Assembly (NCBI GenBank): GCA_003153335.1
Contig: PLYG01000430.1
Coordinates: 1,094-36,165, forward strand
Source of the DNA: Betaproteobacteria bacterium
GTDB lineage: Bacteria; Pseudomonadota; Gammaproteobacteria; Burkholderiales; Casimicrobiaceae
Length of the DNA: 35,072 bases
Direction: 5' to 3'
Of the stretch, positions 15,481-26,800 are shown in pieces. The stretch's first letter is position 1, and every line of letters starts with the position of its first letter. The notes under the pieces were generated by a model. The model was not told the origin of the DNA. It saw only the letters and a program-made list of their open reading frames with translations, and made no database searches. The translations under genes were made by a program, and so were the position numbers.

Positions 15481-18400
15481 ATGCAGTCAGTGATTGGTTC
15501 GGTACCCTTGGAACGCATCCATGTGCCGCGCGTTGGCATGCTCGCCACGGTGCGCAATCGGCGCGGGGTCATCTCAGCGGTAGAGCCTTTCGCTGCGTCC
15601 AAGACCTCCGAACTGCTCCACCTGGTCACAATCGAGTTCAGCGATTCCGACGGCGACGCCGAAGAAACGCTGCTCTGGGAGCGCGAGCGTCAGCCGGTGG
15701 TTCTCGAGCCCAATGCCCTTCCACGCGCCGGCGTCGATGCGCCGATGCGCATGCGGGAGTTCCTCGCTCTCCAGCGTGCGACCCGCTGGACTGCCATCAC
15801 GCCGTTCCTGGCTGCGGATTCAGCCGCGCGGCGCAGCGAACTGGTGCCCACCGCACCGGTCTACGGCGCCGTCAGCGCCGATGACTTTCAGCTCGTTCCC
15901 TTGGCACGCGCGATGCGCATGCCCCGGGTCTCGCTTTTGTTGGCCGACGATGTCGGGCTGGGCAAGACGGTCGAGGCGGGCCTAATCCTGGCCGAACTGG
16001 TGCGCAAGCGCCGCATCCGGCGTGTCCTGATCTTGACGCCGGCTTCGCTGCGCACCCAGTGGCAACAGGAAATGGAAGACAAGTTCTCCCTCGGCTTCGA
16101 TATCGTTGACAAGGCGGCCACCCACAAACTGCAGAAGGAAATGGGTCTCGACGCGAACCCTTGGCGCGCGCTGCCCAGAATCATCACGTCATATCACTAT
16201 CTGCGCCAGCCGGACGTGCTGGAGCAGTTCATCGCCAATTGCCGCACGACCCACTCCCACCAGGGTGCGCAATTGCCATGGGATCTGCTGATCGTTGACG
16301 AAGCGCACAACCTCATGCCGTCGAACTTCGGCGAGGACAGCGACCTCGCCGAGATGTTGCGGCTGTTGACCCCTTGGTTCGAGCACCGGCTCTTTCTGAC
16401 CGCCACGCCGCACAACGGTCACACGCGGTGCTTCTCCGGGCTGCTGGAGCAGCTTGACCCGGTGCGGTTCACGCGCACGCCAGGGTTCACGGACAAAGAG
16501 CGCCAGATGATCGGCGACGTGCTGATCCGCCGGCTGAAGAGTGAGATCAACACACAGGACAAGGAGGCCGGGCGACCGCCGCGGTTTGCCACCCGCTACC
16601 TAGAGCCACTGCCGCTGTACCTGCCCAAGGCAGAAAAGGAACTGGCAATGGCGGTGCGGGCCTTCTGTGTTGCGCTCAAGCGCCAAATCATTGCCGCGCC
16701 CGAAGCGCGGACCGTCCTCAACTTCGCTATTGAAGTGCTGCGCAAGCGTTTGCTTTCCTGTTCCGTCACCTTCGCCGACAGCTGGCTCCGTTTCAAGGCG
16801 GGCTTGGCGGAAAGGGAGGCCACGCAGACCAGCGAAGTACTGGCTGCGCGGCGGGCATTGCAGGAGGACATCGACGACGATCAGGAGCGCGAAAGCCGCA
16901 ACCTGCACGCCAACCACGTAGTGGGTGCGTGGATGTATCCCTACTTGGGAGCTCTGGCCGAAAGCGTGGCAGCCGTAGACGCCGCCCTCCGCGCTTTGAA
17001 GCTGGATCAGCTTCCCGTGGTCAGCAAGGTGCCGACGGTCGACGCCCGTTTTGATCGCCTGAAGGATCTAGTCAAGCAGCGCTTGCGCAACGCAGAGGCG
17101 TGGAACCGCGACGAGCGGTTGATCGTCTTCACCGAATACAAGACCACCCTGGATTATGTAGTTAAGCGGTTAGAGGGCGAGTTCGGTGCAGACAGTGGCG
17201 CCATCATCCAGCTCTACGGCGGCATGAGCGATGAAGACCGCGAGCGCATCAAGTTCGCCTTTAACGACCCCGATTCGCCAGTGCGGATCCTGGTGGCCAC
17301 CGATGCTGCGTCAGAGGGGTTGAACCTCCAGCACACGGCGCGGTTGCTGATGCACTTCGAAATTCCCTGGAATCCGTCGCGCTTGGAGCAGCGCAACGGC
17401 CGCGTTGACCGCTATGGCCAGTCGTCCGACGTAACGATCTACCACTTCGCCAGCGACGATGACGCCGACTTGGCCTTCGTCGCCCGCGTCCTGGAAAAGG
17501 TCAACGACATCCGCGAAGACCTCGGCTCCGTCGGTGAGCTCTTCGATGCCGCTTTCCAGCGGCGGATGATGGAGTTCAACGAAGACAAAGAGGTTTTTGC
17601 CGAACTTGAGCGCGAAATCAGCACGCGCAAGCGATCATCAGATGACGCCCGGGTGCACACCCAAGAGCGAGGGACCGGAGACCGCGCCCGGTTTGAGCAA
17701 CTGCTAGTCGATCTGGACCTCAGCCCTGTGACGCTGCAGGAAACCTTGCGCATCGCTTTGGGCTTGGGCTCAGCCCAAGTGCCACTGGAAGGTCCCGACG
17801 CAAGGGGCCGCATGCGACTTCGGTCACCCCTGCCATCTCGCTGGCAGGCCGTAGTGGATGATAGCCTCCGGCTGCGAGCGAACAAAGGTGTCACCGGTTC
17901 GATGCCTTGGCTGGTCTTCGACAACCAATTCTTCATCCACACGATCAACGGCCGCCCGGTGTTCCGCCCGTCGATGGACACCGTGCTGCTCCACTTGGGG
18001 CACCCCGTCATGCGACACGCGTTGGCCTCGTTCGCCCGCCTGCGCTTTCCCGGCGGCCAGAGCGAGTTCACACCTCCAAGCCGCTGGGTGGTCACTCGCG
18101 GCGCGGTGCCGGCCGGCGCCGACGCGTTGCTGCTGCTCACTGTGGAAGAGATGGCCGTCAACGAACTGCGCGAGACCTTTCACCACTGGGTGCGAACTGT
18201 AGTCTTGCCCATCAACGGCGGCGTGCTCGGTGATGCGTTGGCCTACACCGGCCCCCATGGCGCAGCGCAGCCAGGTGTCGAGGATGCCAGCGGCGTGCCA
18301 GAGGCGCGAGCTATCTGGGACGACGTCGACGACGATGTTCGCACCTGGATCAACAGCTACCGAACCCGATTGACCGAGACGATTACCACCGAGCTCAAAG

Positions 18401-18762
18401 CGGCGGGGGTCGAGGCTGCGGCGCATGAGAAGGAAGCCTTCGAGCGCCGGATCCGGGAGGTGTCAGCACTTCAGCGCGACCAGAGCATCGACAAACTCAA
18501 GCGAGAGATCGAAGAGCAGCGCACGGCCGCCTTGCAGTATTCGCTGCTTGAAGATGCCAACGAGCTGGCTGAACGTCGGCTGCGCGACCTGCAAGACGAA
18601 CTCAAGCGCCGACAAGGGCAGTTTGGCGATCTACTGGAACGGCTCCAGCAAGAGCGCGATCGCATATTGCAGCACGTGCAGCCCCTTCGGTTCAGCCTCC
18701 GGTCCACAGCGCAGGTTTTCCCGGTCACGGTGGAAATCCGGCTCCCGGGGGCGCAGGCATGA
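15481..18762 (+). CDS. SNF2/RapA-type helicase, DrmD-like
   Basis: LLADDVGLGKTVEAGLILAEL (Walker A), LLIVDEAHNL (DEAH), LFLTATPHNG, VRILVATDAASEGLNLQ, EQRNGRVDRYGQ. Confidence 0.93.
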   Translation: MQSVIGSVPLERIHVPRVGMLATVRNRRGVISAVEPFAASKTSELLHLVTIEFSDSDGDAEETLLWERERQPVVLEPNALPRAGVDAPMRMREFLALQRATRWTAITPFLAADSAARRSELVPTAPVYGAVSADDFQLVPLARAMRMPRVSLLLADDVGLGKTVEAGLILAELVRKRRIRRVLILTPASLRTQWQQEMEDKFSLGFDIVDKAATHKLQKEMGLDANPWRALPRIITSYHYLRQPDVLEQFIANCRTTHSHQGAQLPWDLLIVDEAHNLMPSNFGEDSDLAEMLRLLTPWFEHRLFLTATPHNGHTRCFSGLLEQLDPVRFTRTPGFTDKERQMIGDVLIRRLKSEINTQDKEAGRPPRFATRYLEPLPLYLPKAEKELAMAVRAFCVALKRQIIAAPEARTVLNFAIEVLRKRLLSCSVTFADSWLRFKAGLAEREATQTSEVLAARRALQEDIDDDQERESRNLHANHVVGAWMYPYLGALAESVAAVDAALRALKLDQLPVVSKVPTVDARFDRLKDLVKQRLRNAEAWNRDERLIVFTEYKTTLDYVVKRLEGEFGADSGAIIQLYGGMSDEDRERIKFAFNDPDSPVRILVATDAASEGLNLQHTARLLMHFEIPWNPSRLEQRNGRVDRYGQSSDVTIYHFASDDDADLAFVARVLEKVNDIREDLGSVGELFDAAFQRRMMEFNEDKEVFAELEREISTRKRSSDDARVHTQERGTGDRARFEQLLVDLDLSPVTLQETLRIALGLGSAQVPLEGPDARGRMRLRSPLPSRWQAVVDDSLRLRANKGVTGSMPWLVFDNQFFIHTINGRPVFRPSMDTVLLHLGHPVMRHALASFARLRFPGGQSEFTPPSRWVVTRGAVPAGADALLLLTVEEMAVNELRETFHHWVRTVVLPINGGVLGDALAYTGPHGAAQPGVEDASGVPEARAIWDDVDDDVRTWINSYRTRLTETITTELKAAGVEAAAHEKEAFERRIREVSALQRDQSIDKLKREIEEQRTAALQYSLLEDANELAERRLRDLQDELKRRQGQFGDLLERLQQERDRILQHVQPLRFSLRSTAQVFPVTVEIRLPGAQA

Positions 18763-21700
18763 ACAACAAGATCGAGTGGTGGAGCAGCCTCAACCATGGC
18801 GGGCTGCTGATATCCCCCGACAAGATCGCCACGGTCTTTGCTACCGAATTGCCGGCGCTGCCCATGTGGGAAGGCGACAAGCTGCGCCGCGCACTCACGG
18901 CGTTTGATGGTACCAATGAGCGCCTGAGCGCCTTGCTCGACTTCATGCTACATGACCTGTCGGCCTTGCCCGATGGTGAATGGCAGAAGGCGCAAGGCGT
19001 GGATGCGCGTTGGACCCTGCGCAGCTTCACCGGCGCGCTGGTTAAGCCGCGGCGGCTCTGGCAAGGGCCCCAGGGCGAAGTGCTGCCCGTGTTCGTGCCC
19101 GACGAGGGCGCGTCGCGCCAATTCGCCGGCCGCCTGGGCGTCGGCCGCTCGCGCCAATTACTGAGCCGAGCGGTGGAGTGGTTGCGTCAGAAGCAGCAGC
19201 CGCTGGCGCTGGTGACGAACGGGCGCCAGTGGCGCCTGGTGCATGCCGGCCAGGACTACGAAGCCTGGTGCGAGTGGGACATCGACCTGTGGTTCGTGGA
19301 AGGTCTGCCCGGACCGCAAGTCATGGCGTGGCGGCACCTGTTGTCCCGTGATGCTTTGGTTGCACCCAACGCGAAGAGCGAAAGCAGCTTGTTGGGTGCC
19401 ATGCTGGCCTCGCGGAAGGGTCAGGCCGATCTGTCGGCCGTGCTGGGCGAGCGTGTCCGCCAGGGTGTGGAAGAGCTGATCACTGCATCATACAGCGCCA
19501 TCGAGCAAGCCCAGCAAGCGGGCACCGCGCCCGCCTTTACTGACCTGTATGTGGCCGGCTCGCGCATCGTGATGCGCTGCATCATCACGCTGTTCGCCGA
19601 GGCCCGAAACCTGCTGCCGGTTGACAACCCGATCTACCAGCGCGCCTACAGTCTGGAAGGCCTGCGACAAAGTTTGGACCGCCGTGCCAGCGGCCGCGGA
19701 AACGAGCGCCTGGCCCAAGGCCGCAGTGCCTGGCCCAGGCTGATTGCGCTGTTCGGTCTGGTCTATCACGGCTCATCGCACGAAGCCATGCCGGTGCCAC
19801 AATATAGCGGTGGCCTTTTCGAGCCGGGTGATCCACAGTCGCAGGACGGTATCTCGCGTGCACTCGCGCTGCTGGAAAGCCCGGGCAACGCCATCACCGA
19901 CCGCCAGGTTCAGCACATGCTCCGCCTGCTGACGCGCACGCGTCTACGGGTGCGGCAGGGCCGCAAGAACACGTTGGTGGATGCGCCGGTGGATTTCTCG
20001 GCCCTCTCATCCGAGTACATCGGCATCCTGTATGAAGGCCTTCTGGACTTCGAGTTGAAGCAGGCTGCCGAAAACGACCCGGTGGTGTTCCTAGCGGTGG
20101 GCAACGAGCCCGCCTTGACGCTGTCGCAGCTAGAGGGCATGGACGACGCCGTCATCAAGCAGCTCTTCGAAGCGCTGAAAGAGAAGGACAAACCAGAAGC
20201 CGGCGAGGACGATGCTGGCGGCGAGGAGTCCGAAGTAGCAGAAGCGCTCGACGAGTCGAACGATGCGAACATCGCGGACGAATCGGATGAATCTGATGTG
20301 GAGGCAGAGGTCGTCGACCCAGACGAGGATCTGGCCCTCAGCCCCGACCACCTGGCGCGAGCCCAGACGTGGCTGGAAAGAGCGGCAGTTCTGGCCGGCC
20401 TGGTCAAGAAGCCGCGCGGCCGCAAGGCCGGCGACGGTGCAGACGACGCCGAAGCCTTGGCCAAGGCCGCCAAGCAACTGTGTGCACGCCTCGTGGCGCC
20501 CGGCCAATTCTTCCTGGTGCGCTGGGGCGGCACGCGCAAAGGCGCTGGTACCTTCTATACCCGCCCGCAACTGGCGGCGCCCACCGTGCGCCGGACGTTG
20601 GAGCCGCTGGCCTACAATGCGGTCCGCACCGCGGTGGATGCCCGCACTGGCCTGGACATCGTGGTGGAGTGGGTTCCCAAGCGCCCCGAGGCAATCCTGG
20701 CCTTGAAGGTCTGCGACTGCGCGATGGGCTCGGGCTCGTTCCTTGCCGGCGCCCTTCGGTATCTGACCGATGCGCTGGTGGCATCGCTGTACCACCACAA
20801 GCTGATCGAACGCGCAGAAAATGGCGGCGTGCCGCGCATGGCCGATGGCCAAATTTCAGAGGTGCTGAGCGACGAGCTTCTGAAGCTCAACCCCGCACAT
20901 GAAAGCTTTGAAGAAGCGCTGCGCGCCCAACTCAAGCGCCACATCGTGGAGCGCTGCCTGTACGGGGTCGACCTGGACCCATTGGCGGTCGAGCTTGGCC
21001 GCATGACCCTGTGGGTCGAGACCATGGATCGGGACTTGCCCTTCGGCTTCCTGGACCACAAGCTCAAGGTGGGCAACTCATTAGTAGGCGCCTGGTTCGA
21101 TATCTACCGCGACTATCCCGCAATGGCGTGGAAACGCGAAGGCGGTGACAAGGACTACCAGAAGGACAAGCCCGGCAACCTGGTCAACCACTTCTACGTC
21201 AACGCCAAAGGCAAGAAGCTCGGCGACAAGTTCACTGCGGCCATCAACAGTCGGGGTAAGGCGGTGCCTGACCAACTGCAAACGCAGATCACTGGTCAGC
21301 TGAGCCTAGGTGAGGCGATGGAAGCCAGCGACGTGCATGACGAGTTACTGAATGTGTTCCGCGCGCTGCACCGCTTGCCGGTCCATGACAGCGACAAGCG
21401 CGCAGCAATGTACCGCAATGAGGTGCTGAACAACCCGCACTACCACACGCTCAAGGCTCGCATGGATCTTTGGTGCGCATTATGGTTCTGGCCCGGTGAG
21501 CAGATCGACCTGGCGCCGCTGCCATTCGATTTCGCGCAGCCGAAGGACGCGGCACTGACCCTGGCCCAAGACTTGGCGCAGCAGCACCGCTTCTTCCACT
21601 GGGAGTTGGAGTTTCCGGATGTATTCAGTGCTGGGCAGTCTGGCTTTGACGCCATGCTGGGCAACCCGCCGTGGGAGACCATGCAGCCCAACTCCAAAGA

Positions 21701-23825
21701 GTTCTTCTCCAATCACGATCCTTTATACCGCGCTTACGGGAAGCAAGACGCGCTGGCAAAGCAAGTTGAGTACTTCAGTTTGTGGCCACAGATTGAGGCC
21801 GACTGGATCAACTATATTGCGGGGTTCAAATACTTCGCCAACTGGATGAACTACGCTGGCGCAGCCTTTGGGGACCGAATCGAGGTCGATAGGGATGGCA
21901 AAAAGAAGCATGATCTGAACCTCGGCGGTCGAGGCAAGAATAGCTTTGTCGAATCAGCCCAACTGCACCAAAAGTGGCAGCAGCGACGTCGTAAGCGGAA
22001 GGGCTTTTCCGATGTGTCACACCCCTTTGTGCACCAAGGCAGCGGTAAACCATACCTCCAGAAAATGTTCTTGGAACTGAGCCACGCACTGCTGAGACCA
22101 CAAGGCCGCATGGGCATGATTGTGCCAAGTAGCGTCTACACAGACAAGGGTGCGAAGGCATTGCGCGAATTGTTCCTGGATCATTGTGACTGGGAATGGC
22201 TGTTTGTCTTTGAAAACCGAGAGGCCATTTTTGAGATCCACCGATCCTTTAAGTTTGGTCCCCTTATTGCGCAGAAAGGCGGCACAACTCAATCTATCCG
22301 CGTAGCGTTCATGCGGCGGAACGTCGACGATTGGGCACGGGCGGAGCAACATGCTTTGAGCTACCGGCGAGAGCAGGTGCTTGAATTTTCACCATACTCG
22401 AAGGCAATTCTGGAAATTCGTAGTGAACAAGACCTCCGCGTGCTGCAAAAGGTCTACGCGAATGGTGTCCTGCTGGGCGACCAGAGTACCCATGGCTGGG
22501 GCATCAAGTACCAGCAGGGCGATTTCAACATGACTTCGGATTCCAAACTGTTCCCTGCGCGGTCGAAGTGGGAGGTGCAGGGTTACCACTCGGACGAGTA
22601 CGGCTACTGGTTGAAGGGTGCTTGGCGAGACTACAACGGCCCAGCGCACATTCTGGATCGAGAACCCGGACTGGTGCTATCACGGGATGGCTCGCGTGCT
22701 ATATGCGCGGCTGATATTGAGAGCGTAGCGTTGCCACTAATGCAAGGGGTAGGCATTTGGCAGTTTGACACTTGTGCGAAGGAGTATCTCTCCGGCGCCA
22801 ATCATCGAGCTAAGTGGACTCATGCAAGCTTTTCAGAGTGCCGCCTTCCGAGCCCTCAGTTTCTGATGAACGCCGTGGACTATGTTTCCAATCCTAAAGC
22901 ATCAAGAGGCTCGAACCTTGTCTTCAGAGCAGTACAGAATGCCGCCAATCAGCGCACGTTTATCGCGTCGATATCACCGTTCTGTCCAACTGGAAATTCG
23001 CTGGCGATGCTTAATGTAGAGAAAGGACGTGACGCGCTGATCGCTCGGTGCAATGCATTTGTGGCGGACTACGTACTGCGCCCAAGAATGAGTCAGGCAA
23101 ATCTGAATTGGTTTGTAGTCGCGGAAATGCCCGTACTGCCAGTCCAGACGGCCAAAGTGGAGAGATACATATCGTCTGCGGTCCGTGCACTCCTATTTAC
23201 CGGAAAGACGCACGCGGGTGAATGGGCACAACGAGCAGACCGTTCATGGCGGCGCTCTTGGGCGGTCACACCTCATGAGCGCTTGCGTGTGCGCGCAATG
23301 CTTGATGCGGTCATCGCTAGTGCAATGGGTCTCGACTTGACGGACTACAAATGGGTGCTTCGAGATGCTGACTACCCGGTTGCTCGCTTGGCCGATCGTC
23401 AGTTCTGCGACGGCTTGGACACCAAAGGTTTCTGGCGAGTCGATCGAGAGTCTGATCCTGAACTTCGTCACACAGTCCTATCCTTGGTCGCCTTCAGCGA
23501 CCTCGATCGGGTTGGTCTTGACGAGTTCGTCGGTCAGAATGACGGCGAAGGGTGGTTCGTCCCGGATTCCGTGCGTTTGACTGAATACGGTTTGGGGCAT
23601 GACGATCGCGCGAAGGTGCATCAGCCGGTGGCATCGCGTCTGGGGCCGCGCTTCCACCATTGGCAGTTAGGGGAAGACACCGAACGCTCTTGGCAGGAAT
23701 GCGCCGCACACGCGGATCTGATACGACGAATTGTCGAGCTGCATTATTCAGCAGATGAAAGTGGCGGCAGTTTGCCCGTCGCTGCAGAGGGACCGACTGA
23801 CTACAAGCATGGAGGCTTGTTCTAA
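18759..23825 (+). CDS. large N6-adenine DNA methyltransferase (Eco57I/PglX/DrmMI-like)
   Basis: VCDCAMGSGSFLAGALRYL (SAM motif I) and MLGNPPWE (NPPW motif); N-terminal TNGRQWRL region; 4-bp overlap with the helicase gene. Confidence 0.92.
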   Translation: MNNKIEWWSSLNHGGLLISPDKIATVFATELPALPMWEGDKLRRALTAFDGTNERLSALLDFMLHDLSALPDGEWQKAQGVDARWTLRSFTGALVKPRRLWQGPQGEVLPVFVPDEGASRQFAGRLGVGRSRQLLSRAVEWLRQKQQPLALVTNGRQWRLVHAGQDYEAWCEWDIDLWFVEGLPGPQVMAWRHLLSRDALVAPNAKSESSLLGAMLASRKGQADLSAVLGERVRQGVEELITASYSAIEQAQQAGTAPAFTDLYVAGSRIVMRCIITLFAEARNLLPVDNPIYQRAYSLEGLRQSLDRRASGRGNERLAQGRSAWPRLIALFGLVYHGSSHEAMPVPQYSGGLFEPGDPQSQDGISRALALLESPGNAITDRQVQHMLRLLTRTRLRVRQGRKNTLVDAPVDFSALSSEYIGILYEGLLDFELKQAAENDPVVFLAVGNEPALTLSQLEGMDDAVIKQLFEALKEKDKPEAGEDDAGGEESEVAEALDESNDANIADESDESDVEAEVVDPDEDLALSPDHLARAQTWLERAAVLAGLVKKPRGRKAGDGADDAEALAKAAKQLCARLVAPGQFFLVRWGGTRKGAGTFYTRPQLAAPTVRRTLEPLAYNAVRTAVDARTGLDIVVEWVPKRPEAILALKVCDCAMGSGSFLAGALRYLTDALVASLYHHKLIERAENGGVPRMADGQISEVLSDELLKLNPAHESFEEALRAQLKRHIVERCLYGVDLDPLAVELGRMTLWVETMDRDLPFGFLDHKLKVGNSLVGAWFDIYRDYPAMAWKREGGDKDYQKDKPGNLVNHFYVNAKGKKLGDKFTAAINSRGKAVPDQLQTQITGQLSLGEAMEASDVHDELLNVFRALHRLPVHDSDKRAAMYRNEVLNNPHYHTLKARMDLWCALWFWPGEQIDLAPLPFDFAQPKDAALTLAQDLAQQHRFFHWELEFPDVFSAGQSGFDAMLGNPPWETMQPNSKEFFSNHDPLYRAYGKQDALAKQVEYFSLWPQIEADWINYIAGFKYFANWMNYAGAAFGDRIEVDRDGKKKHDLNLGGRGKNSFVESAQLHQKWQQRRRKRKGFSDVSHPFVHQGSGKPYLQKMFLELSHALLRPQGRMGMIVPSSVYTDKGAKALRELFLDHCDWEWLFVFENREAIFEIHRSFKFGPLIAQKGGTTQSIRVAFMRRNVDDWARAEQHALSYRREQVLEFSPYSKAILEIRSEQDLRVLQKVYANGVLLGDQSTHGWGIKYQQGDFNMTSDSKLFPARSKWEVQGYHSDEYGYWLKGAWRDYNGPAHILDREPGLVLSRDGSRAICAADIESVALPLMQGVGIWQFDTCAKEYLSGANHRAKWTHASFSECRLPSPQFLMNAVDYVSNPKASRGSNLVFRAVQNAANQRTFIASISPFCPTGNSLAMLNVEKGRDALIARCNAFVADYVLRPRMSQANLNWFVVAEMPVLPVQTAKVERYISSAVRALLFTGKTHAGEWAQRADRSWRRSWAVTPHERLRVRAMLDAVIASAMGLDLTDYKWVLRDADYPVARLADRQFCDGLDTKGFWRVDRESDPELRHTVLSLVAFSDLDRVGLDEFVGQNDGEGWFVPDSVRLTEYGLGHDDRAKVHQPVASRLGPRFHHWQLGEDTERSWQECAAHADLIRRIVELHYSADESGGSLPVAAEGPTDYKHGGLF

Positions 23826-26800
23826 TGCTGAACCCCATCACCTACACCGAGCAGGTGGTCGGCGACTTTCTACGCTACCAGCTCAGCACCTACGCCTTCG
23901 CCGATGCGGGGCTGTACCAGCAGATGCGCGGACTGCTAAACCTGGAGCAGACGCGCAACACACCGCTGATGAAGGGGCCTTTCATCTCGCTGTCGCGCAC
24001 GTTCCAGCAAGGTGCCACGCTAGAGCAATTGGTCAACGATGGCGTGCTGCACCCGCACATCCGGCAGTTGTCGCCGTTCCCGTCGGTGTACCAGCATCAA
24101 GACAAGGCCATTCGCGCTATCCGCGCTGGCCAACCGACGCTCGTAGCCACTGGCACCGGCTCGGGTAAGACTGAGTGCTTCCTGCTGCCGATCATCAGCC
24201 GTTGCCTTCAGCTGCGGGACGATTCGGCGCCGGCCGGCATCACCGCCGTCATCGTCTACCCGATGAACGCGCTGGCCGAAGACCAGTTGCAGCGCATGCG
24301 GGCGCTGCTGGCCGGCACGGGCGTCAGCTTCGGCATGTACGTGGGCAAGACTCCGCGCCGCGAGGCCGATGTGACCGGCGTGCGCCTGCCGCCCGGTAGC
24401 ACCGCAGCCGACTACAAGGCCAAACTAGCCAACATGCAGCAGAAGAAGGAAGACCGAGCGCTGCATCCGGCGGAAGAGCGGGCCAGCCGCGAGGCGATGC
24501 GCAAACCGGGCAACCAGCCACGCATCCTGCTGACGAATGTGAAGCAGCTGGAGCTGCTGCTGACGCGCCAGCAAGACCTGGAGCTGTTCGATAGTGCACT
24601 CCTCGAATTCCTGGTGTTCGACGAGGCACATACGTTCACCGGCGCCCAAGGCGCAGAGACGGCGTGCCTGATTCGGCGTTTGCGCGCCTATTGCGGCAAG
24701 AACGAAGCCAGCACGGCTTGCATCGCCACATCGGCCACCATCGCCGACCCGGTGAACGGGTTGGAGGCCGGGCGCGACTTCGCCAGTCGGTTCTTCGGTG
24801 TAGATAGCAGTAAAGTGGTGCTGGTGGGCGAGTCATACGAGAACGACCTTTGGGGCACACCACGCAAGGCCAGCCCACGGTTAAACGGTGACCAGGCGCT
24901 CCAGTTGCAGACCTTGCTGGAAGTGCTAAGCCAGGTAGACCGTGACGCTGCCAGCGACGCAGCAGTGCAGGCGCTACGCGTCTGGTTTCAGTCGGCCACT
25001 GGCGACCGCTTGCCAGCCGGCAACTGGCGCGAAGCGATTTGCCAGTGGCTAAGTCACAACGAGGTGGTTTTCCAGATCGGCGAGGCGCTGCGCAAGCCGC
25101 GCAGGCTGCAGGACCTTCTGACCAGCCTGGGCGCATCGTTGGGACGGCCGATCTCCCAGGAAGAGATTCTGGTCTGGCTGGCCCTAGGGGCTGCTTCTCG
25201 CCAGGGCGGGCGACCGCTGTTGCGCCCAGTGGTACACGGCTTTGTGCGCGGCGTGAGCGGCGCGGTGGTGACGTTCCCGGAACAAAGCAAAGACGCCAAG
25301 CTGTGGCTATCCTCCGAAGATGCGCTGGCTATTGACGCCGAACTTCACCGCTTTCCGTTGCTCAGTTGCACCACCTGTGGCCAACACTACTTCGAGCACG
25401 GACTAGAAGATTTCAACTTTATCGGTCCCAAGCCTGGCGGCGGTAGCGCTGAGGGCGCCGGGCGGGTCTGGCGCGGCACCGAGATCAACTTGGGCGGTAT
25501 TCGGGCCCTGTCACTAGATCACCAAGTGGGCGCAGAGGCCGAAGACGACCCGGTGCGTACCGAGACTCTGTTTGCCTGCCGGTACTGCGGCACGGTGCAT
25601 GACAGTAACCTGGTCGATTGCGTGGGATGCGGACGTAACAACGTGCTCAAGCCGCTGTACTTCGTGCAACAGAAGGAAGAGCACAAGGGGAAGTTGACAC
25701 GATGTGTGTCCTGCAGCGCCGCCGGTCGCCGATTCAGCGGCAACTACCGCGAGCCTGCGCGCCCAGTGCGGGCCACCACGGTGGCCGACGTGCACGTGCT
25801 GGCTCAAAGCATGATTCACCGCGCCGAACGGCGGCGCCTCCTTGTATTCGCCGACAACCGGCAGGACGCTGCCTTTCAGGCGGGGTGGATGCAAGACCGC
25901 TCGCGCCGCTATCGGCTGCGTGAGTTGATCTACCAGAAGCTGAAGCAAGGACCGGTCTCCGTCAGCGACCTGACACTGTGGCTAGACCAACACCTGGACG
26001 CTGATGACGAATTGTCGCGGGCGCTGATCCCGGAGGTCTGGCGCGTAGAGCCCAAGTCGGAAACCGGCCAGGGCCACGGCCAGGAGCGGAAGTGGTTCTT
26101 GCGAGTACAGATCCTGCGCGAGCTGGCGGTGGGTGGGCGGCAGCGCGTGGGCCTCGAACCGATTGGCCGGATGAAAGTGGATTACCTAGGCCTCACCGCG
26201 GACAGGCCTGAACTGGCGCCTTGGGCGACCAGGCTGGGGTGCGAGCCGAAGGCCTTGGCCGAGGGCGTAGCTTCGCTGCTGGACGCGGCCCGGTCCCGGC
26301 GCATGGTGTACGACAGCATCACAAACGTCTATTCCAAGGTCTGGATGGACGGCGAGCTGCAGGTGATGCGCGGCTACCTGCCGTCGATGAAAGGCGTGCC
26401 TGCCGCGCTGAAGTTCCAGCGCGATGGGCAGGATGACGAGGGCCGCATCAAGCAGTGGTACAGCAACTACAGCACGGTTGCCAAGCAGGCTGCGGTGGCT
26501 TGGGGTGTCGCTCCCGATGAGGTGAGGCCCTTCCTCGAGGACATGTGGAGGCTGGTGACGGATGAGCTGCACCTGTTGGCTCCCGTGCAGCTGAAGGGCG
26601 CCCGAGGCGGACTGCTCCCTGGTTGTATCGGCGCACATCAGGTGGACGCGAACCGACTGACACTGCGGCCGGACAGAGGCATGCACCGGTGCCAGACTTG
26701 TCGCCGGCTACATGCACGCATCAACCCCGGCATGACCTGCATGGCCTGGCGCTGCGGCGGCAAACTGGTCTTCGAGGCCGAGAACCCCGATGACTACGAC

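Noticed and set aside
17439-18161. Long antisense ORFs inside the helicase/methylase genes (e.g. 17439-18161, 20130-20852, 27548-28150)
   Set aside because: Opposite strand of genes with clear helicase/methylase motifs; Ser/Arg-rich composition typical of shadow frames.
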